Assembly: GCA_900322135.1 (NCBI GenBank)
Contig: ONYP01000032.1
Coordinates: 1 to 36,844 of the forward strand
Reading direction: 5' to 3'
Length of the DNA stretch: 36,844 bases
From: an uncultured Prevotellaceae bacterium
GTDB taxonomy: Bacteria; Bacteroidota; Bacteroidia; Bacteroidales; Muribaculaceae
The position numbers and the translations under genes are program-made. The notes below the pieces were generated by a model. That model worked only from the letters and a program-made list of their open reading frames with translations. It was not told where the DNA came from and did not search any database. Below, piece after piece: positions 33,472-36,844 of the stretch. Within the stretch, counting starts at the first letter, position 1; each line of letters starts with the position of its first letter.

Positions 33472-36027
33472 TCAATTGCCGCCGCCCATGCCACCGACGG
33501 GGGTGTTGCCGCCAGTGCCACCGGACTGCTTACCGCTACCGATGAGGTCGTCGTTGTCGATGGTCTTTTCGGCCTTCTTGACGCGCGTAGAGAGCGAGCC
33601 GAAGCGGTAACTGATGTTGACACCGAAGCGGCGGGCTTGCTGCTCGTAGCGAGTCCATCCCGTCACATCGCCCTGGGTGATATAGTTCTTCATGCTCGTG
33701 TACTTGCCACCGAAGGGCATGATGGCTTGTAACTGGACTGTCAAACGGTCCTCCTTGAGGAAAGAGCGCTGCAGGCTGAAGCCGTGGAAGAAGATGGTGC
33801 CCATGCGTCCGTACAGGTCGTTGATGCCGCCGCCCCACATGCCGGCGAATCCCGACAACTGCAGTTTCCAGGGAAGGAACTGGGTGACGTTGGCGAAGAA
33901 GTTGCCGCTGATGCGGTCGTTCTTCAGGTTCAGTTCGTTGCTCTTGTAGTAGTTGTAGCCGATGGAGCCGTTGAACATGATGTTGGTCTTAGGCAATGCC
34001 ATCCACTGCACGAAGGCCGAGAGGGTCGTCGAGTAGGTCTTGAGGGTGTTGGCATAGGTCGATACCTGTACCAGACCGTCGGCCCACTTGACGGCGCCGA
34101 TGCCATTGTTACTGAACTGGAACTGCGGTGTGACGTTGAAAGTGAACTTGGGTCCCACATGCATATAGGTCATGCTCACCGAGTGGTAGTGCACGCTGCC
34201 CAGGTCGGTGTTACCATAGGAACGGCTCGTCGGGCTCTCAATCACGGCGGGGTTCAGGAAACTGATACCCGGACGGTTGATGCTGGCGGCATAGGAGAGT
34301 TTGAGGCTGTTAGCCCAGTTGAACTGATAGCGCAGGCTGGCACTGGGCACCCAGTCGTTGAGGTGTGCCTCATAGGGGTCCTGCTGTCCGTCCGGATAGG
34401 TGGCGCGCAGGAAACTGTGCTCATAGCGCAGGCCGGCACGGGCATCCCAAGGGCCGCTGTGGAAGGTATAGCTCACATAGGCGGCACCCACCTGGGTCAC
34501 ATGCTTGTAACGCATGTCGGTATCATCGTCGATGCCCAGGTAGTCAATCATGTTGTGGCTGCGGTTCAAGCGGTAGATGTACTTGGCACCTGTCTCGAGG
34601 GTGTGCTTCTCGGCGAGGGGACGCGTCCAGTCGAGTTGCAAGGTGTGCTCGTTGAAGTTCTCCTTACCATCCTGGTCGATGCCGTAGTAGGTCACGGGCA
34701 TGTTCACGAGATCGCTGTAGCGGGAGTTGTCCTTGTTCTTGTTGCGGAAGGCCGAGAGCATGTAACTCAAAGTGATGGTCTCGCCCTTGAGGCGCGTGCG
34801 GTGCTGATAGTCCAAGCGGGTATCGAAGTTGTAACTGTCGGCCTTGGAGTGGTTGCCCATGCCGTAACTGTAGATGGGCGATCCTGTGGCATCACGCATC
34901 AAGTTGTTGTTCACACCGTTGCCGGCATAGTTGTAGGCAAAGCCGCTCAACGACCACGAGAAGAGGTTCAGCGTGTCGGGCTCCCAACTGGCGCTCACGT
35001 CACCGAAGTGTACCGTCACCTTATCCACATCAAACACCGAGTTGCCCAGCAATTCTGCACCGCTCTGGGTGTAACGGTTCTGGGATGATGTCTTATATCC
35101 CTGGCCGTTGTTGCCGTCGTGATGGATACCGTAGTCCACCGAGAGGACCACCTTGTCGAGTTGCGTCGTCAAGTTCAGCGAGCCACCCAAGGCGCCCTTG
35201 TTGTCAACCCTGGCCGATGCCATGCCCGAGACGCCCTTCAAGGTCGAATTGTCGGCCATGACGATGTTGAGAATCATTGTCGTGCCCTCGGCGTCATACT
35301 TGGCGCCCGGCTCGGTGATGACCTCAATGCGCTTCACGCTACTTGCGGGCATCGCCTTGAGAATGTCCTTGGCATTGCGCGAGAGCGAGGGGTCGGGATG
35401 GCCGTTGCGGAAGATCTTGAAGTTGGTCTGGCCGTTGACGCGGATTTCGTCCTGGGCATCCACGCTGACCATAGGCACCTTGCGCAGCATGGTCAACACA
35501 TTGTTGGTCTTGCTGTCGGCATCATCAGCGACATTGTAACCGATGCGGTCCACCTCCTGCTTGATGAGCTGCCGTTGGGCCGTGACCTCCACCTCCTTTA
35601 ACTGGATGTTGTCAAACACACTCAGCAGCGAGTCGTTGATGAACACCCCGTCGTCATCAGGAGCAACCACAGCATCTCGCGTCATGTTTAACTGCATCGG
35701 GTAGCCCATAATGGTAAAGGTGCCCTCGAGCGTGTTGCCCTTGAGTTCGGCCTTATAGACACCGCCGCCCTGGGGCTCGGTCACGGTGAGCTTGTTGCCA
35801 TCGAACGAGGCCTTGGTGGGCACATCATAGAGTTGCTGCATCGGTGAGTCCATCGTGACGGTGATGTTATCTCCGTCCTGCTGGACATGGATGACAAGGG
35901 GAACAGACTGCGGACCAGCAACCATATTACCCCTCCAGGTACCGTTGAAGTCCTGTCCAAATGAGGTCAAACAACCCCACACCGTCATGACTATTGTCAC
36001 AAAATGGATTAAATAATCGCGTAACAT
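33472..36027 (-). CDS. Outer-membrane beta-barrel receptor (TonB-dependent, OMP_b-brl_3 type)
   Basis: This 851-residue protein starts MLRDYLIHFVTIVMTVWGCL (signal peptide ending SFGQ). Residues about 27-120 are a small beta domain (FNGTWRGNMVAGPQSVPLVI; KLTVTEPQGGGVYKAELKGN), in the place where CarboxypepD_reg usually sits. The plug begins LKEVEVTAQRQLIKQEVDRI and includes VLTMLRKVPMVSVDAQDEIR and SSVKRIEVITEPGAKYDAEG, the hallmark of the outer_membrane_beta-barrel_3 family. The barrel follows to about 825, and the C-terminus is a Gly-rich tail (GGTGGNTPVGGMGGGN) rather than an aromatic residue. The substrate is unknown. Expression is probably controlled by the palindrome at 36065-36088. Confidence 0.92.
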   Translation of the reverse strand: MLRDYLIHFVTIVMTVWGCLTSFGQDFNGTWRGNMVAGPQSVPLVIHVQQDGDNITVTMDSPMQQLYDVPTKASFDGNKLTVTEPQGGGVYKAELKGNTLEGTFTIMGYPMQLNMTRDAVVAPDDDGVFINDSLLSVFDNIQLKEVEVTAQRQLIKQEVDRIGYNVADDADSKTNNVLTMLRKVPMVSVDAQDEIRVNGQTNFKIFRNGHPDPSLSRNAKDILKAMPASSVKRIEVITEPGAKYDAEGTTMILNIVMADNSTLKGVSGMASARVDNKGALGGSLNLTTQLDKVVLSVDYGIHHDGNNGQGYKTSSQNRYTQSGAELLGNSVFDVDKVTVHFGDVSASWEPDTLNLFSWSLSGFAYNYAGNGVNNNLMRDATGSPIYSYGMGNHSKADSYNFDTRLDYQHRTRLKGETITLSYMLSAFRNKNKDNSRYSDLVNMPVTYYGIDQDGKENFNEHTLQLDWTRPLAEKHTLETGAKYIYRLNRSHNMIDYLGIDDDTDMRYKHVTQVGAAYVSYTFHSGPWDARAGLRYEHSFLRATYPDGQQDPYEAHLNDWVPSASLRYQFNWANSLKLSYAASINRPGISFLNPAVIESPTSRSYGNTDLGSVHYHSVSMTYMHVGPKFTFNVTPQFQFSNNGIGAVKWADGLVQVSTYANTLKTYSTTLSAFVQWMALPKTNIMFNGSIGYNYYKSNELNLKNDRISGNFFANVTQFLPWKLQLSGFAGMWGGGINDLYGRMGTIFFHGFSLQRSFLKEDRLTVQLQAIMPFGGKYTSMKNYITQGDVTGWTRYEQQARRFGVNISYRFGSLSTRVKKAEKTIDNDDLIGSGKQSGGTGGNTPVGGMGGGN

Positions 36028-36064
36028 AATAGATAGTATTTTAGAGTTATTATTTTACTTTTCT

Positions 36065-36088
36065 AGTGTACTACTTAACTAGTACACT
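36065..36088. promoter_or_regulatory. Operator-like palindrome at the receptor promoter
   Basis: AGTGTACTA (36065-36073) and TAGTACACT (36080-36088) form perfect 9-bp inverted arms with a 6-nt spacer, directly overlapping the predicted transcription start (about 36084). The shape resembles operators of YtrA-type GntR regulators (AGTGTA...TACACT), from memory; the regulator is not in this window. Confidence 0.7.
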
Positions 36089-36089
36089 G

Positions 36090-36122
36090 CAAAGGTATAA
36101 CAATACTTTTGTATGTTCCAAA
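36090..36122 (-). promoter_or_regulatory. Promoter of the outer-membrane receptor gene
   Basis: On the minus strand TTTGG (36118-36122) is followed after 21 nt by TACCTTTG (36090-36097). The leader of about 57 nt starts inside the palindrome. Confidence 0.8.
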
Positions 36123-36222
36123 TTAATTAACATTATTTAAGGATTTTATTCAGCATCTCAAGCGATCGTCGATTGCTATACACTATAGACGCAGCAAGTC
36201 GCCAAAATGTTGCAGGTGCGCA

Positions 36223-36720
36223 TCACTTTATTTCATTTTCACGCTTAACGATCTTGCTCAACCGCTCAACATCACGGTCCCGGGTCACGCCACAGAACCA
36301 CAAGACAACTAGAATCAGCACCACAACCGCGACGCTGACAAGCATGGTAGTGTAGCCCATGCAATAATAAATCACGCCGGCGAGTATCACAAAAAATACC
36401 ACCAAAAGTCCCCACTCGATGCGCCTTTGGCTGTCGAAGTGACTCAGCAACTCACGGGGGTCGGTGATGCGCTCTACCTTCTCGGCATTTCTCCACCGTA
36501 CAAAATACAACACTGCCCACATCGGGAAGGCTGCCGCAAACAGGCTAGTGACTTCACTATTGGGTAATCCTCTTCTAATGAACACCAGCAGCACTAATAA
36601 AACGCTGACGAAAAAACAGAAGATGAACGACCACTTATTGGTCCTCTTGTAAGAGGTACTCTTGATTTTGATGCGCTCGATGAGGTCCTGCATCTCATTA
36701 TTTATAAGTTCCTGTTCCAT
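36223..36720 (-). CDS. Small integral membrane protein of unknown function
   Basis: This 165-residue protein has a short cytoplasmic helix (MEQELINNEMQDLIERIKIK) and about four hydrophobic segments (WSFIFCFFVSVLLVLLVFI; LFAAAFPMWAVLYFVRW; WGLLVVFFVILAGVIYYCMG; LVSVAVVVLILVVLWFCG), the first pair separated from the second by a charged region (RNAEKVERITDPRELLSHFD). It ends in a basic, charged tail (RDRDVERLSKIVKRENEIK). The layout, paired helices with Arg/Glu-rich linkers, is common in proteins encoded next to ECF sigma factors in Bacteroidota, but the upstream gene is outside the window, so I do not assign a role. Confidence 0.8.
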   Translation of the reverse strand: MEQELINNEMQDLIERIKIKSTSYKRTNKWSFIFCFFVSVLLVLLVFIRRGLPNSEVTSLFAAAFPMWAVLYFVRWRNAEKVERITDPRELLSHFDSQRRIEWGLLVVFFVILAGVIYYCMGYTTMLVSVAVVVLILVVLWFCGVTRDRDVERLSKIVKRENEIK

Positions 36721-36844
36721 AATATCCGGGTTTTAATTGATTGTTTTTGCCCGTTAGACGCAACACATCGCCCAAAAACTACCGATTCTCGCTGATTTTT
36801 TGTTTGGCACCGTTTTTGCAGATTGATGCATAGTGTTTCATTTT

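Overview
The window looks like a Bacteroidales chromosome segment (Bacteroidota; Muribaculaceae- or Prevotellaceae-like is a guess, since no rRNA or marker comparison was possible). The evidence is threefold. Many promoters have the Bacteroidota form (-33 TTTG, -7 TAnnTTTG). The families are typical: fused NuoCD, atpD-atpC-atpB order, OMP_b-brl_3 TonB receptor, Bacteroidota-type alpha-2-macroglobulin, acidic-tailed surface lipoproteins, HTH_27 regulator. The acpP-fabF-rnc order also fits.

Layout. 1-6188 (minus): one apparent respiratory transcription unit, nuoA(damaged)-nuoB-nuoCD-nuoH-atpD-atpC-atpB(partial); nuoI-N are absent between nuoH and atpD. 6391-7473 (minus): secreted dockerin-like/FGE-like protein with its own terminator. 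7730-12412 (plus): TonB-dependent receptor followed by three related small lipoproteins. 12610-14082 (plus): ECF sigma factor, single-pass anti-sigma candidate and Spy/CpxP-like periplasmic protein. 14170-15102 (minus): small winged-helix regulator with a six-helix membrane protein. 15819-21434 (plus): 1871-residue alpha-2-macroglobulin lacking the thioester motif. 21944-22924: pfkA. 23013-23660 (minus): DUF805 protein. 23768-26949 (plus): menA, queA and an acyltransferase-3 protein. 27177-28525: Ser-rich/Gly-Lys-Pro-repeat secreted protein broken by a frameshift. 28850-29770: rnz. 30151-32471: acpP(internally deleted)-fabF-rnc. 32635-33285: membrane protein. 33472-36027 (minus): outer-membrane beta-barrel receptor with an operator-like palindrome at its promoter. 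36223-36720 (minus): small membrane protein.

The most notable observations are three coding lesions: nuoA has lost part of its third helix and now reads into nuoB; acpP has lost about 98 nt including the phosphopantetheine serine; and a repeat protein is frameshifted at the end of a 30-bp tandem repeat. They are either real decay or assembly errors, and read mapping would decide. Candidates for undescribed biology are a short promoter-to-terminator unit just upstream of rnz, a highly structured gene-free region upstream of pfkA, a micro-ORF unit before the macroglobulin gene, and the receptor plus three-lipoprotein cluster. All functional names come from sequence recognition by eye; no search was run.
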